Of a stretch of DNA of 64,000 nt, positions 1 to 8,259 are shown in pieces. The first letter of the stretch is position 1. The number at the start of each line of letters is the position of its first letter. This DNA is from Acidobacteriota bacterium. Its GTDB lineage: Bacteria > Acidobacteriota > Holophagae > Acanthopleuribacterales > Acanthopleuribacteraceae. The translations under genes were made by a program, and so were the position numbers. The DNA is taken from contig JAGQSC010000021.1 in the NCBI GenBank assembly GCA_020439745.1, forward strand, positions 1 to 64,000, given 5' to 3'. Under the pieces are notes generated by a model. The model saw only the letters and a program-made list of their open reading frames with translations. It was not told the origin of the DNA and made no database searches.

Positions 1-1
1 A

Positions 2-163
2 AACTCAAAAAGAGCAGTTTTGACCCGCCACTTCAAGCATGAACTGCTTCCGTCGGGCTACGCCCTCCTCCACCAGTTCATGCTGAACCACATTAAGTGG
101 AATTTACAGAAACGATGTTACACCCCCTCACAGATTCTTAGTGTCATTGATAAGTCCTAATTC
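2..163 (+). CDS. Possible 3' end of an unidentified gene (cut by window start)
   Basis: One forward frame is open from the first bases to a TAA at 161-163, giving about 53 residues that end in SVIDKS. The codons look coding-like, but I recognise no family. It would overlap the 3' end of the convergent MORN gene by 36 nt. A strong inverted repeat (36-84) lies inside it, so the open frame could also be chance in a non-coding terminator or mobile-element end. Confidence 0.28.
36..84. repeat. 11-bp perfect inverted repeat with nested stem
   Basis: AGCATGAACTG (36-46) is matched perfectly by CAGTTCATGCT (74-84). The 27-nt loop contains a second small stem, GGGC/GCCC. It lies just beyond the stop codon of the minus-strand MORN gene. 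It could be a factor-independent stop signal without a U tract, or part of a mobile-element end. Confidence 0.5.
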
Positions 164-604
164 GGTACGACCATAAATTTCAGTGTACTTACCCATTACG
201 TAAATCCATTTCTGAAAAAGCACCCCGTCTTTGTCATACCTTAAGCTTACGCCGTTCAGCCTGCCTTTATAGTATTCGTTAACCTCGAAGCTGCCATTTG
301 GTTCGCACAATTTGCACCTGCCATGGTACTTGTTGTTTCTAAAGTAGCAGTCTTTGTGCAACGCTCCATTTTTGAACATATAGATCCAGTGGCCTTGCTT
401 CCTCTTATTGTAGATCCACCCCTTATATGCCAGCAGTCCATTTCCTCTACTCCTTTGCCTCCAAGACCCAAAGTCACCTATTTTTGAGTGTATGAATTCG
501 GTCAATGCGGGGTCCAACGGCCCTTCCAAATTATCCCAAATCAAATGTAGTACTTTTTCTCTGTTTGGAAGTAGTTCTAATATCTTGTCTTGAATGCTGT
601 CCAA
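128..604 (-). CDS. MORN/YwqK-like repeat protein
   Basis: A 158-residue protein with no signal peptide. From about residue 60 it has repeated strands of the type Y-x-G-x-x-x-G or W-x-Y-x-x-G, such as YKGRLNGVSLRYDKDG, the pattern of MORN_2 repeats in YwqK-like proteins. YwqK relatives are often annotated as antitoxins or immunity proteins, but MORN repeats alone do not prove that role. The only upstream in-frame start is TTG at 604, with a stop four codons further upstream. The gene is visibly more AT-rich than the rest of the window, which fits an accessory or transferred gene. No toxin partner is visible; it may lie to the left of the window. Confidence 0.6.
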   Translation of the reverse strand: MDSIQDKILELLPNREKVLHLIWDNLEGPLDPALTEFIHSKIGDFGSWRQRSRGNGLLAYKGWIYNKRKQGHWIYMFKNGALHKDCYFRNNKYHGRCKLCEPNGSFEVNEYYKGRLNGVSLRYDKDGVLFQKWIYVMGKYTEIYGRTELGLINDTKNL

Positions 605-695
605 TTTCGATGCCTACCTTTTTGTCTGCTTCGTGTCTGTTCTAGAGTCAAAATGTCTCTTCACCAAGCATTTCTGGCACATGTTTATCTTAATC

Positions 696-905
696 TTAAC
701 CCCGCCTTTTGGTGATCGAGAGGAGATCTTGGCCTGGCTGGCCCGACTCTCTTGAGAGGAGGAGGTGCATCCCGTTGAAAAGCGTCCAGCCCACCGACTC
801 GCGACAGTCATCGTAATTCTTAAGATACTTCGTTTCAATCTCGCCAAAGAAACCGCTGAATAGGGCCTTTGCCCCTTGAATGGTCTTTTTCGCTGGCCGA
901 TTCAA
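696..905 (-). CDS. Doubtful small ORF in the 605-957 gap
   Basis: The 353-nt gap between the MORN gene and the GntR gene holds no clear gene. The best candidate is this 69-residue frame with a TTG start. Its composition is protein-like (KTIQGAKALFSGFFGEIE near the start), but it matches no family I recognise. It could be a remnant of a longer gene; a stop codon lies four codons upstream of the start. The right end of the gap carries the promoter and operator of the GntR gene. Confidence 0.25.
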   Translation of the reverse strand: MNRPAKKTIQGAKALFSGFFGEIETKYLKNYDDCRESVGWTLFNGMHLLLSRESGQPGQDLLSITKRRG

Positions 906-942
906 TGGAACCTTTTACTGTGCAATTCATGTAAATCAGTTA

Positions 943-957
943 AACTGTTGAACAGTT
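943..957. promoter_or_regulatory. Probable GntR operator abutting the start codon
   Basis: AACTGTTGAACAGTT is a perfect 15-bp palindrome ending one base before the ATG of the GntR gene. It contains TGTnnnACA, the half-site arrangement typical of FadR/FCD-type GntR regulators. A possible -10 (TAAACT, 941-946) overlaps it, so a bound regulator should block its own transcription. No Shine-Dalgarno sequence fits between the palindrome and the ATG. Confidence 0.6.
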
Positions 958-1620
958 ATGAACGTGATTGGCCCTACTTCCATTGCCACTGCGGTGGCGC
1001 ATCAGATGCGGATCCATCTGTTTCAAGGGTCCTTTGAGCCGGGAGAGGTGCTGAAGGATACGGCACTTGCGGAACAGTTTGGTGTGGCCCGTGGCACCGT
1101 GCGGGCGGCCATCCAACAACTGGAAGCGGAGGGTTTGCTGGTTCGACTGCCCGGGCACAGTGCGCGGGTTCCTGAATTCGAGGCGCTGGATATTGTCGAT
1201 CTGTATCGGGTTCGGTTGCCCATTGAGTGGGCTGCCGTTGAATCAGTGGTGCGCCGAAATTTGGATCTTGATTTGGTACAAACAGCATTCGAAGAGATGG
1301 AAAAGGCCAGAAGCCAAGACCGAGCTCAATTGGTGTCTGCCGATTTGGCGTTTCATCGGGCCCTGGTGGTGTCTTCCGGAAGCACGAGACTGCTTCAGTT
1401 CTTTGACCAGATCAGCGGCGAAACGCAGCTCATGATGGCCATGCTGCAAACGCACTACGACCACGTGGACGACTTGATTGAGGAACACCGTGAGCTGCTG
1501 GAGCAATTGAAGCGCGGAAACTTGAAGAGCTGCCGCGCCGCGTGGAACGAGCACTTCCATTCTGCACTTGTGGCCCTGAATGCGATTCCAGATGGAGGAG
1601 ATGATGGCCTGTTTTTCTGA
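958..1620 (+). CDS. GntR-family transcriptional regulator (FCD/FadR subfamily)
   Basis: A 220-residue regulator. Residues about 8-70 form the GntR winged helix, with the signature LAEQFGVARGTVRAAIQQLEAEGLL split around the recognition helix. Residues about 80-210 are an all-helical FCD ligand domain, with candidate metal ligands in DLAFHRAL and later histidines (EEHRELL, NEHFHSAL). It is first in an operon with a HAD hydrolase and a PLP decarboxylase, so it probably senses a substrate or product of that pathway. The palindrome touching its start codon suggests autoregulation. The 3' end overlaps the next gene by 17 nt. Confidence 0.88.
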   Translation: MNVIGPTSIATAVAHQMRIHLFQGSFEPGEVLKDTALAEQFGVARGTVRAAIQQLEAEGLLVRLPGHSARVPEFEALDIVDLYRVRLPIEWAAVESVVRRNLDLDLVQTAFEEMEKARSQDRAQLVSADLAFHRALVVSSGSTRLLQFFDQISGETQLMMAMLQTHYDHVDDLIEEHRELLEQLKRGNLKSCRAAWNEHFHSALVALNAIPDGGDDGLFF

Positions 1621-2317
1621 CTTTGAGGCGTTGAGTTTTGATTGCTATGGCACCTTGATCGACTGGGAGACCGGGCTCACACAGGCGTTTCGTGAATGGT
1701 CGGATGCGATCGATGTGGAACGAGCGCTAGAACTTTTTGGATCGATTGAAACGGAAAAAGAGCAGAAATACCCCAGCGCCCCTTACCCGGAGATCCTCGT
1801 CCGTGTATGTGTCGCCTTGGGCGAGATGCTCGATGTACCCGTTAGCGCCGAACAGGCTGCCATCTTTGGTGCATCGGTAGGTCGTTGGCCCGCCTTCCCG
1901 GATTCCTCTGAGGCACTTGCCAAGTTGCAGCAGCGCTATAAGCTGATCATCCTCTCCAATGTCGATCGTGGCTCTTTTTTCTTGAGTGAGACACGTTTGG
2001 GCATTAACTTCGATGCCGTCATCACGGCTCAGGATGTTGGCAGTTACAAACCCGATCTGCGTAATTTCGAAGCCCTTTTCAGGTGCGCAGGGAAGATGGG
2101 TATCGCTCGAGATAAGATCCTGCATGTGGCGCAGTCGCGATTTCACGATCACGAACCCGCCCAAAAGTTGGGACTGAACTCGGTGTGGATTGACCGGCGT
2201 CATCACCTGGCTGGACCCGGCGCCACACCCGAATCCACCTTATCGGATGCCGACCTGAAATGGAGGTTCCCATCCATGAAAACGTTTGCCGATGCTGTTT
2301 TTGAGGTCCAGGCATGA
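1604..2317 (+). CDS. HAD-superfamily hydrolase, haloacid dehalogenase-like
   Basis: About 237 residues. The first HAD motif is FDCYGTLID close to the N-terminus, as in subfamily IA L-2-haloacid dehalogenases. The second motif is ILSNVD, and the conserved lysine lies in YKPDLRNFE. A late motif resembles the family's VAQSRFHDHEPA segment. I chose ATG 1604 because GGAGG lies 5 nt upstream inside the GntR gene; ATG 1601 is an alternative. The gene overlaps the decarboxylase by 4 nt. The substrate cannot be read from sequence: a phosphomonoester or a 2-haloacid are both possible, and its neighbours suggest an amino-acid-related small molecule. Confidence 0.82.
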   Translation: MACFSDFEALSFDCYGTLIDWETGLTQAFREWSDAIDVERALELFGSIETEKEQKYPSAPYPEILVRVCVALGEMLDVPVSAEQAAIFGASVGRWPAFPDSSEALAKLQQRYKLIILSNVDRGSFFLSETRLGINFDAVITAQDVGSYKPDLRNFEALFRCAGKMGIARDKILHVAQSRFHDHEPAQKLGLNSVWIDRRHHLAGPGATPESTLSDADLKWRFPSMKTFADAVFEVQA

Positions 2318-3753
2318 ACCATCTCGATTTCTCTCCGTCCGAGTTTCAAGCATTTGTTCAAAGCGCACTGGAGCTGGTTCAACGGCGCTATGACCATTTG
2401 GACCAAAACGTGTATTCGAATCTCAAACAAAGTCAGGTGCGCGAATGGTTTGATGAGGCGCTGCCCAATGAAGGCATGGCCTGGACCGATTTACTGGAGC
2501 AGGTGGAACAAAAGGTGTTCGACCGTGCCACGCTGAATATTGGCCCCAACATGTACGCCTATGTGGTGTCCGGTGGTAATCAGGTCTCGATGGTCGGAGA
2601 TTTCCTTGCATCGGCTATTGACCAGAATGTGGCCAAATGGCACCTGGCCCCCACGATCACCGAACTAGAGCAACGCGTGATTGCCTGGGCGGGTGAGTAC
2701 ATCGGCTATTCGTCCAGGGCAGGAGGGATGCTGGTCAGCGGAGGGTCCGCCGCCAATCTGTCTGGTCTTACGGTGGCCCGCAACCTTTTTCTGGAGAAAC
2801 AGCAGGTGCGGCGACGAGGGCTGTTCCAGCTTAAACCGATCATCGTGTATGGGTCAGACCAGACCCATAACAGCGTGGATAAGAGCATCCAAATGTTGGG
2901 CATTGGACAAGACAATTATCGCAAGATTGCCAGTGACGGGAAAGGTGCCATTGACTGCGACAAGCTTGTCCGTGCCATTGAGGATGATCTGGAGTCTGGG
3001 CTGATGCCATTTTGCATTGTGGGCAATGCCGGCACGGTCAATGCCGGTCACTTGGATCCCTTGGACACCCAGGCTGACATCGCCGAACGCTATGGGCTTT
3101 GGTTCCATGTGGATGGTGCATACGGTGGGCTTGCGGCTGCATTACCCGAGTTGAGACCCTTGTTCAAAGGACTTGAACGCGCCGACTCGGTGGCTTGCGA
3201 CTTCCATAAGTGGCTTTATCAGCCGTTTGAAGTGGGGTGCACCCTGGTCCGAGATTGGAAGGACCTCAACCGAACCTACCATGTGACTGCCGATTACCTC
3301 TCTCGTGTACCCGGCGCGGAAAACCGGCTGGACATTACGGAACATCATTTTCAGTTGTCTCGCAATGCCAAGGCATTGAAGGTGTGGATGACCTTCAAAG
3401 CGTTTGGCGCTGAGCGTTTGCGCGACATGATCCGCAAAGACATTGCGTTGCGAATCTACCTGGAAACCCTGATCAACGATGCTTCCGATTTCGAGTACGT
3501 GGCTTCCGGACCCTTGGGGATCGTCTGCTTTCGTTACCTTGGCAACGGAACAGGTGATTCACTGCAGGTGGATGATCTCAACCGCAAGCTACTGGCCGCA
3601 CTGGAAGCTGATGGTCGCGTCTTCATCACCGGCACCCAGTGGGCGGGACGCCAAGTGATTCGCGCCTGTATCATCAACCACCGAACACAGAAACAAGATA
3701 TTGAACACCTGGTTGGCGTTATTCGAGAGGTGGGCAGATCACTGCTCGCTTGA
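2314..3753 (+). CDS. PLP-dependent group II amino acid decarboxylase
   Basis: A 479-residue cytosolic enzyme of the DDC/glutamate decarboxylase fold. HVDGAYGG holds the aspartate that contacts the PLP ring nitrogen. DFHKWLYQPFEVG holds the lysine that forms the internal aldimine. SGGSAANL is the phosphate-binding region. Length and motifs fit aromatic-L-amino-acid, tyrosine or diaminobutyrate decarboxylases; the substrate is undetermined. ATG overlaps the previous stop (ATGA), so translation is coupled to the HAD gene. It is the last gene of the GntR-controlled operon. Confidence 0.85.
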   Translation: MNHLDFSPSEFQAFVQSALELVQRRYDHLDQNVYSNLKQSQVREWFDEALPNEGMAWTDLLEQVEQKVFDRATLNIGPNMYAYVVSGGNQVSMVGDFLASAIDQNVAKWHLAPTITELEQRVIAWAGEYIGYSSRAGGMLVSGGSAANLSGLTVARNLFLEKQQVRRRGLFQLKPIIVYGSDQTHNSVDKSIQMLGIGQDNYRKIASDGKGAIDCDKLVRAIEDDLESGLMPFCIVGNAGTVNAGHLDPLDTQADIAERYGLWFHVDGAYGGLAAALPELRPLFKGLERADSVACDFHKWLYQPFEVGCTLVRDWKDLNRTYHVTADYLSRVPGAENRLDITEHHFQLSRNAKALKVWMTFKAFGAERLRDMIRKDIALRIYLETLINDASDFEYVASGPLGIVCFRYLGNGTGDSLQVDDLNRKLLAALEADGRVFITGTQWAGRQVIRACIINHRTQKQDIEHLVGVIREVGRSLLA

Positions 3754-3760
3754 CCAATCC

Positions 3761-3795
3761 AAAAAGAAACCCGGACCCCATATGGAGCCCGGGTT
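3761..3795 (-). terminator. Rho-independent terminator of the secreted propeller gene
   Basis: Read on the minus strand, a stem AACCCGG/CCGGGTT, with an inner CCATATGG palindrome, is followed directly by TTCTTTTT. It lies about 65 nt after the stop of the 3860-7528 gene. On the plus strand no T tract follows, so it mainly serves the minus-strand gene, although the hairpin may also slow readthrough from the decarboxylase operon. Confidence 0.75.
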
Positions 3796-3859
3796 GGAGG
3801 GGTCACCTAGAGAACCGACCTCAGAAGGCGAACCTCAAAAGGCTAGTCTCCGATGATGG

Positions 3860-6800
3860 TCAGGGTGCGGCCAGTGGGACGGGCACCGTTTGATATAAGT
3901 AGCCCGGGCTCACGCCAGGCGGTGTACCGCGCAGGAAGATCACCATGGCGGGTTGGGTTGAAGTCAGGTAGATCTGCTGCGTCGGTCGGTTGGGGAAGGT
4001 ACTGTCGAACACCAGCAAGTGCTTGGCCTTAGGTGCGAGGCTGGGGTGGATCACCTGGCCAAACGTCTGGTTTCCTGCCGCGTCGAACTGGTACCCTGCG
4101 ATCTCTGCCGAACCGGAGCCCAGGTTGACGATGGCCATGCCGTCGAAGATGGTGTCCCATTCTCCTTGGTACAGGATGAAGTTTTGAACATCAGGGCCTG
4201 ACGTGGCTTGAGTCTCGTTGACGTGAGCCGTGGCCCCGGCGCCCTGGGCGATTTTATAGCCAATGGTCACCACGCATGTGTTGGGACCTTCAATTTTGCA
4301 GTGACTGACATTCACACCGCCAAACAACTGGTTGGCCCCCATCACCTGGTAGCTATTGCCACCGACGGTTACCGTTTTAGCGGCGCCTGCGTTGCCGCTA
4401 CTGTCATAGGGTCGAAGCGTCAATGTGGCGTTTGAAGACGCGCTATTGGTGAAGAAGAGGGTTGATGTGAAGGCAGCTGTTGGAGGCGTGATGTGCGTCA
4501 ACCAACGTTCACTGCTGGTAGCTTTGTCCAACACCGGCACCGTCTGGTACAGGTAGGCTTTTGGCGCACCGGGATAGGAACCCCTGAGAAAGGTCACAGC
4601 GGCTGGCTGGCTGGACGTAATCTCAATGATGGAACCGGCTACGTTGGGGAACTGGCTACCAAACACAGCTAAGGATTTCGCATAGGGTGCCAGCGAGTCC
4701 TTCATGCGGTATTCACTGAGCACTTTGCCGTCTTTGGCGTATTGAGTGGCATTGATGTCTGCGGGGGACGTACTCAAGTTGACCAACGCCATACCATCGA
4801 AAATCGTTTCCCACTCGCCCGGATAGATTAGAAACCGGTTGCCGATGGATGAAGTCTCGTTCACGTGTGCGGTGGCACCGGGCCCGGAGGCAATTCGGTA
4901 ACCTGCAGTCACCACAATGGACTTGGATCCGCTGATTGACAAGTGACTGACGTCGATCCCGGGAAATTGGCTAGTAGTCGTGAATGTTTGAAACGCCCAT
5001 GGTCCTAGATTGAACGTCTTTTCTGCCAATCGACCACCATTGCTGTCGTAGGGCTGCAGGGTAATACTGCCTGGGGTCTCCGAGTTATTGGTCAAGGTAA
5101 GGGTGGTTTGAAACAGACCGCCCAATTTGGTGACGTGAGGAATCCAGCGGGTGTTGGGATCGGGTGTAACCGTGCCACCGCCGCCGGCCTGTAGGGGAAT
5201 TTCCCACATGCCTCGGCCATAGGTGGCGGCGCGAAGGATCCGTGCGGACCGTTGGATTTCCAGGTCGCGAACGATGACTAAAGGCATGCCATCACCGTAA
5301 GGTGACCAATCCGAACCAGAGCTGGAGACAAACACGCCCAGATCCGAGCCGATATAGATGTCGTCAGGCCGATCGGGGTCAATCGCGATGCAATTGACAG
5401 GCATGTTCGGGATGGATCCGGAGATGTTGACCCACGATTGACCGCCGTTCGTGGATTGAAAGACTTTCTGCCCGGCATCAAACCCGCGCCGGGTCACGAA
5501 AACCACATCGGGATTCAGCGGATGCACCGCAATGGCACTCACACCGCCCGGTGTGTTGATTTGCGTCCAGTTCTGGCCATCTATGGTTTTGGCCATGATC
5601 TGTTGTCCCTGTACGTACCAAAGGTCAGCGACATAGACCACATTGGAATTGGAGGGTGCGACTGCCATGGACCCCAAGGGAACGGATGACAATTCGGGGC
5701 TGGCCTGATACCAGGTCTCGCCTCGATCTGGCGAATAGGCCACGAATTTCGACGCGCGAAATAGGCCGTTGGGATCATTGGGGTCTTGAACTAAGGGCGT
5801 AGACCAGGCGCCATCGGCTGGTAGACCCAGTCGTTTGAATGTCAATCCGCCATCGTCTGAGCGATTGTGGGCGCCATTGAAGGTGGATGCGTACACCACG
5901 TTCTCGTTGCTGTAGTCGATGATGGTCTCCAAGCCATCGCCACCAATCATTTGTCGCCATTGTCCGGCCAAAAGACGAGCACTGCCATTGTCTTGAGCGC
6001 CCGTGGTGGTCATGTCAGCTCGAGTCTGAGCCACCGCTGCGCGGTCAACTTGGTGGATACTAAGTCCCTGCGACAGGTCCTGCCACACGTTGTTTTGCCA
6101 CTTGTAAATGCCGCCGTCATTGCCGATGAATAAGGTCTTATTGGGCGAATAAACCATAGCGTGTTGATCTGCGTGTGCGTAGGGTCGTTGAAAGGTCTGG
6201 TCCTGGTCCAGCCAGTACGAGGCCAGGTCCCAATTGCCACCACCGTCATCGGATGTCCAAATGTTGACGCCACCCACCCAGATCTTGTTCGGGTTGTCGG
6301 GGTGAACCGCAATCGTTAGGTCGTAGCTGCCTTGGCCAGCCACATCCGGTTCGCCGTCAAACACCAGTCCGTTGTACCATCCCAGCAGATTGGGCCAGCC
6401 GTTATCCAGATTTTGAGCATGGACCTGTTCCCAAACGAAACCGCCATCGGTGGAGCGATAGACGCCATAAAGGCCGCCATTGTAACCAGAGTCTTCTTCG
6501 ATAGCTGCGACTGCGTACAGGTAATAGGTGTTACTTTCGCAGATGGTAAGTTCAATGCGACCGAATCCTGACCCGGCCGCAGGGAGACCCTGTGCTAGCG
6601 TCCAACTGTCGCCTACATCGCCCGACCAGATAATGCCTTGGCCATAGATGCTTGCATACCAGTAGTCCGGGAATGTGGGATCCACTTCCAAGTCGCTGAC
6701 CACGACCTGATCGACGATCACTTGCCACGAAGCTCCGCCATCCAGTGTGCGGTACAGGCCGAAGTTGGTTGCGGCCATCAGCACATTGGGATTTGTAGGA

Positions 6801-7528
6801 TGAATAACCAGTTTCCACACCCACAATTGTTGGTTTTCGGTGAGGCTGAGGCCCGTCGTATTCCAGGTGTTCCCACCATCTGTCGATTTCAGCACACCGA
6901 TGGAATAGGTACCCTGTTGGCCGTTGGAATCCGCATCGCCGGTGGCCATGTACAAGATATTAGGGTTGGCTGGGTTGACCACGATCGAGGACACACCAAG
7001 GTTGGGCAGGAAATCACTGATGGTGGTCCAGCTGTTGCCGCCATTGGTGGTCTTCCAAACACCGCCCGAAGGCGTGCCTACCCAAAACGTGTTTGGGTCA
7101 CTGGGGTGGAACGCGATGCAGTTGACGCGACCCGCTCCGCCATTGACTTTATAACCATGACCGTTGCCCGGAGAGGCGATCTGGGGACCGGGGCCCAAAG
7201 GTGTCCAGCTGCCGGCTTTGGCTAGCTCTTCTGCGCGGTCGCCGTACAGTTGTTTGTATTCTTGCCAGGCGTACCAAAGTCCATACATGTTGACCTGGCC
7301 GTTTTCGTCGAGGCGCGCACTGGCCAACTGCTCCCAACGCTTGAAGGGTTTCCAGCCCACGCCTTTGCGCGTGTAGTCGTGGTGACTCCAATAGGCATCG
7401 AACGAAGCTTGTAAGTCGTAAAAATTGGGTTGTTGTTTGTTGCTCTTTTGGCGCGCGTCTTTGACCCAGGCCTGCCCAAACGCAGGCGACAGGCAAAAAG
7501 CCGCAGCCAGTGTGATCAAATATTTCAT
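3860..7528 (-). CDS. Secreted Asp-box/BNR beta-propeller protein with tandem C-terminal modules
   Basis: A 1222-residue exported protein. A signal peptide (about residues 1-19, ending AFGQ) is followed by a short helical region. A long propeller region (about 90-780) has repeated Asp-box motifs such as STDGGNTW, TNGGNSW, LDGGASW and STNGGQSW, as in sialidase-like and sortilin-like folds. Two consecutive related modules of about 214 residues (about 794-1007 and 1008-1222) share NPYDS-like, GATAHVNET, GEWxTIFDGMA and YLYQTVPV segments. No catalytic residues can be assigned. Start ATG is preceded by GGAGGGG. A phased 11-bp repeat array lies upstream and a terminator downstream, so it is transcribed alone. 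The likely location is the cell surface or medium, with a binding or carbohydrate-related role. Confidence 0.82.
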   Translation of the reverse strand: MKYLITLAAAFCLSPAFGQAWVKDARQKSNKQQPNFYDLQASFDAYWSHHDYTRKGVGWKPFKRWEQLASARLDENGQVNMYGLWYAWQEYKQLYGDRAEELAKAGSWTPLGPGPQIASPGNGHGYKVNGGAGRVNCIAFHPSDPNTFWVGTPSGGVWKTTNGGNSWTTISDFLPNLGVSSIVVNPANPNILYMATGDADSNGQQGTYSIGVLKSTDGGNTWNTTGLSLTENQQLWVWKLVIHPTNPNVLMAATNFGLYRTLDGGASWQVIVDQVVVSDLEVDPTFPDYWYASIYGQGIIWSGDVGDSWTLAQGLPAAGSGFGRIELTICESNTYYLYAVAAIEEDSGYNGGLYGVYRSTDGGFVWEQVHAQNLDNGWPNLLGWYNGLVFDGEPDVAGQGSYDLTIAVHPDNPNKIWVGGVNIWTSDDGGGNWDLASYWLDQDQTFQRPYAHADQHAMVYSPNKTLFIGNDGGIYKWQNNVWQDLSQGLSIHQVDRAAVAQTRADMTTTGAQDNGSARLLAGQWRQMIGGDGLETIIDYSNENVVYASTFNGAHNRSDDGGLTFKRLGLPADGAWSTPLVQDPNDPNGLFRASKFVAYSPDRGETWYQASPELSSVPLGSMAVAPSNSNVVYVADLWYVQGQQIMAKTIDGQNWTQINTPGGVSAIAVHPLNPDVVFVTRRGFDAGQKVFQSTNGGQSWVNISGSIPNMPVNCIAIDPDRPDDIYIGSDLGVFVSSSGSDWSPYGDGMPLVIVRDLEIQRSARILRAATYGRGMWEIPLQAGGGGTVTPDPNTRWIPHVTKLGGLFQTTLTLTNNSETPGSITLQPYDSNGGRLAEKTFNLGPWAFQTFTTTSQFPGIDVSHLSISGSKSIVVTAGYRIASGPGATAHVNETSSIGNRFLIYPGEWETIFDGMALVNLSTSPADINATQYAKDGKVLSEYRMKDSLAPYAKSLAVFGSQFPNVAGSIIEITSSQPAAVTFLRGSYPGAPKAYLYQTVPVLDKATSSERWLTHITPPTAAFTSTLFFTNSASSNATLTLRPYDSSGNAGAAKTVTVGGNSYQVMGANQLFGGVNVSHCKIEGPNTCVVTIGYKIAQGAGATAHVNETQATSGPDVQNFILYQGEWDTIFDGMAIVNLGSGSAEIAGYQFDAAGNQTFGQVIHPSLAPKAKHLLVFDSTFPNRPTQQIYLTSTQPAMVIFLRGTPPGVSPGYLYQTVPVPLAAP

Positions 7529-7601
7529 GGTGCCCCTCCTACAAGGCGATCAGTTTTGCAGATGCAATACTTGAACCTTAGGAGGTGCGTCTTTACTTGT
7601 C

Positions 7602-7645
7602 CTGAAATACCACTGATATTTTGCTGATATTTGCCTGATATTCCC
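7602..7645. repeat. Four 11-bp-phased direct repeats, likely regulator binding array
   Basis: CTGATATT recurs at 7613, 7624 and 7635, exactly 11 bp apart; a diverged copy, CTGAAATA, starts at 7602 in the same phase. The array lies 74-117 bp upstream of the propeller gene's start codon and downstream of frr. One-helical-turn spacing is typical of sites bound on one face of DNA by OmpR-type or similar regulators. The last copy also takes part in an inverted repeat, TGCCTGAT (7632-7639)/ATCAGGCA (7659-7666). Confidence 0.6.
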
Positions 7646-7700
7646 GTAAGTATTTCTGATCAGGCATGTTATGTTTTCAGTCCGAATCTTTTTGAACCTG

Positions 7701-8255
7701 TCAGATGGTCATGATTTCCTTTTCTTTGGCGCCGACCAGCTCGTCGATTTTGCCTATTCGTGTATCGGTGAGTTTTTGGATTTCATCCAAGCCTGAGTGC
7801 ATTTGATCCTGAGAGATGTCCTTTTGCTTCTCCAGCTTTTTCAACTCGTCGTTGGCTTCTCGGCGATAACCCCTCACTGAATTTTTGTACTGTTCCCCGT
7901 ATTTGTGACACAGCTTGACGTATTCTTTACGACGCTCTTCCGTGAGGGGCGGTACGTGGATTCGAATTACCGTGCCGTCGCTGGACGGTGTGAGTCCAAT
8001 GTTCGCGGCAAGAATGGCCTTTTCGATTGCGCTGATCATACTGGCTTCCCATGGCTGAATGGTGATAAGTGACGGTTCCGGGTTTGCCAGTCCGGCTACT
8101 TGGTTGATGGGCATGGGCGAGCCGTAGTAATCCACCTTAATGCCATCGAAAATAGACAGCGACGCACGGCCCGTGCGAACGGTGGCCAACTCACTCTGAA
8201 GTTTCTTGACCGCCCCATCCATTTTCGACTTGATATCTTTAAATAGAGATTCCAT
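7701..8255 (-). CDS. frr: Ribosome recycling factor
   Basis: 184 residues, the normal length for RRF, which with EF-G splits post-termination ribosomes. Conserved segments are visible: LATVRTGRAS near residues 24-34, VDYYGSPMPINQVA, LTPSSDGTVIRIHVPPLTEERRKE, and the helical NDELKKLEKQKDISQD. It lies directly downstream of pyrH with a 4-nt gap, the usual order. The C-terminus (GAKEKEIMTI) is family-like. It is essential in most bacteria. Confidence 0.97.
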   Translation of the reverse strand: MESLFKDIKSKMDGAVKKLQSELATVRTGRASLSIFDGIKVDYYGSPMPINQVAGLANPEPSLITIQPWEASMISAIEKAILAANIGLTPSSDGTVIRIHVPPLTEERRKEYVKLCHKYGEQYKNSVRGYRREANDELKKLEKQKDISQDQMHSGLDEIQKLTDTRIGKIDELVGAKEKEIMTI

Positions 8256-8259
8256 AGAC

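Noticed and set aside
3768-3795. Terminator for the plus-strand decarboxylase operon
   Set aside because: The T tract lies only on the minus-strand side, so I assigned it to the propeller gene.
5867-7225. Long forward frames opposite the secreted propeller gene (for example 6638-7225)
   Set aside because: They lie wholly antisense to a gene with signal peptide, clear repeats and a ribosome site; they show no family motif.
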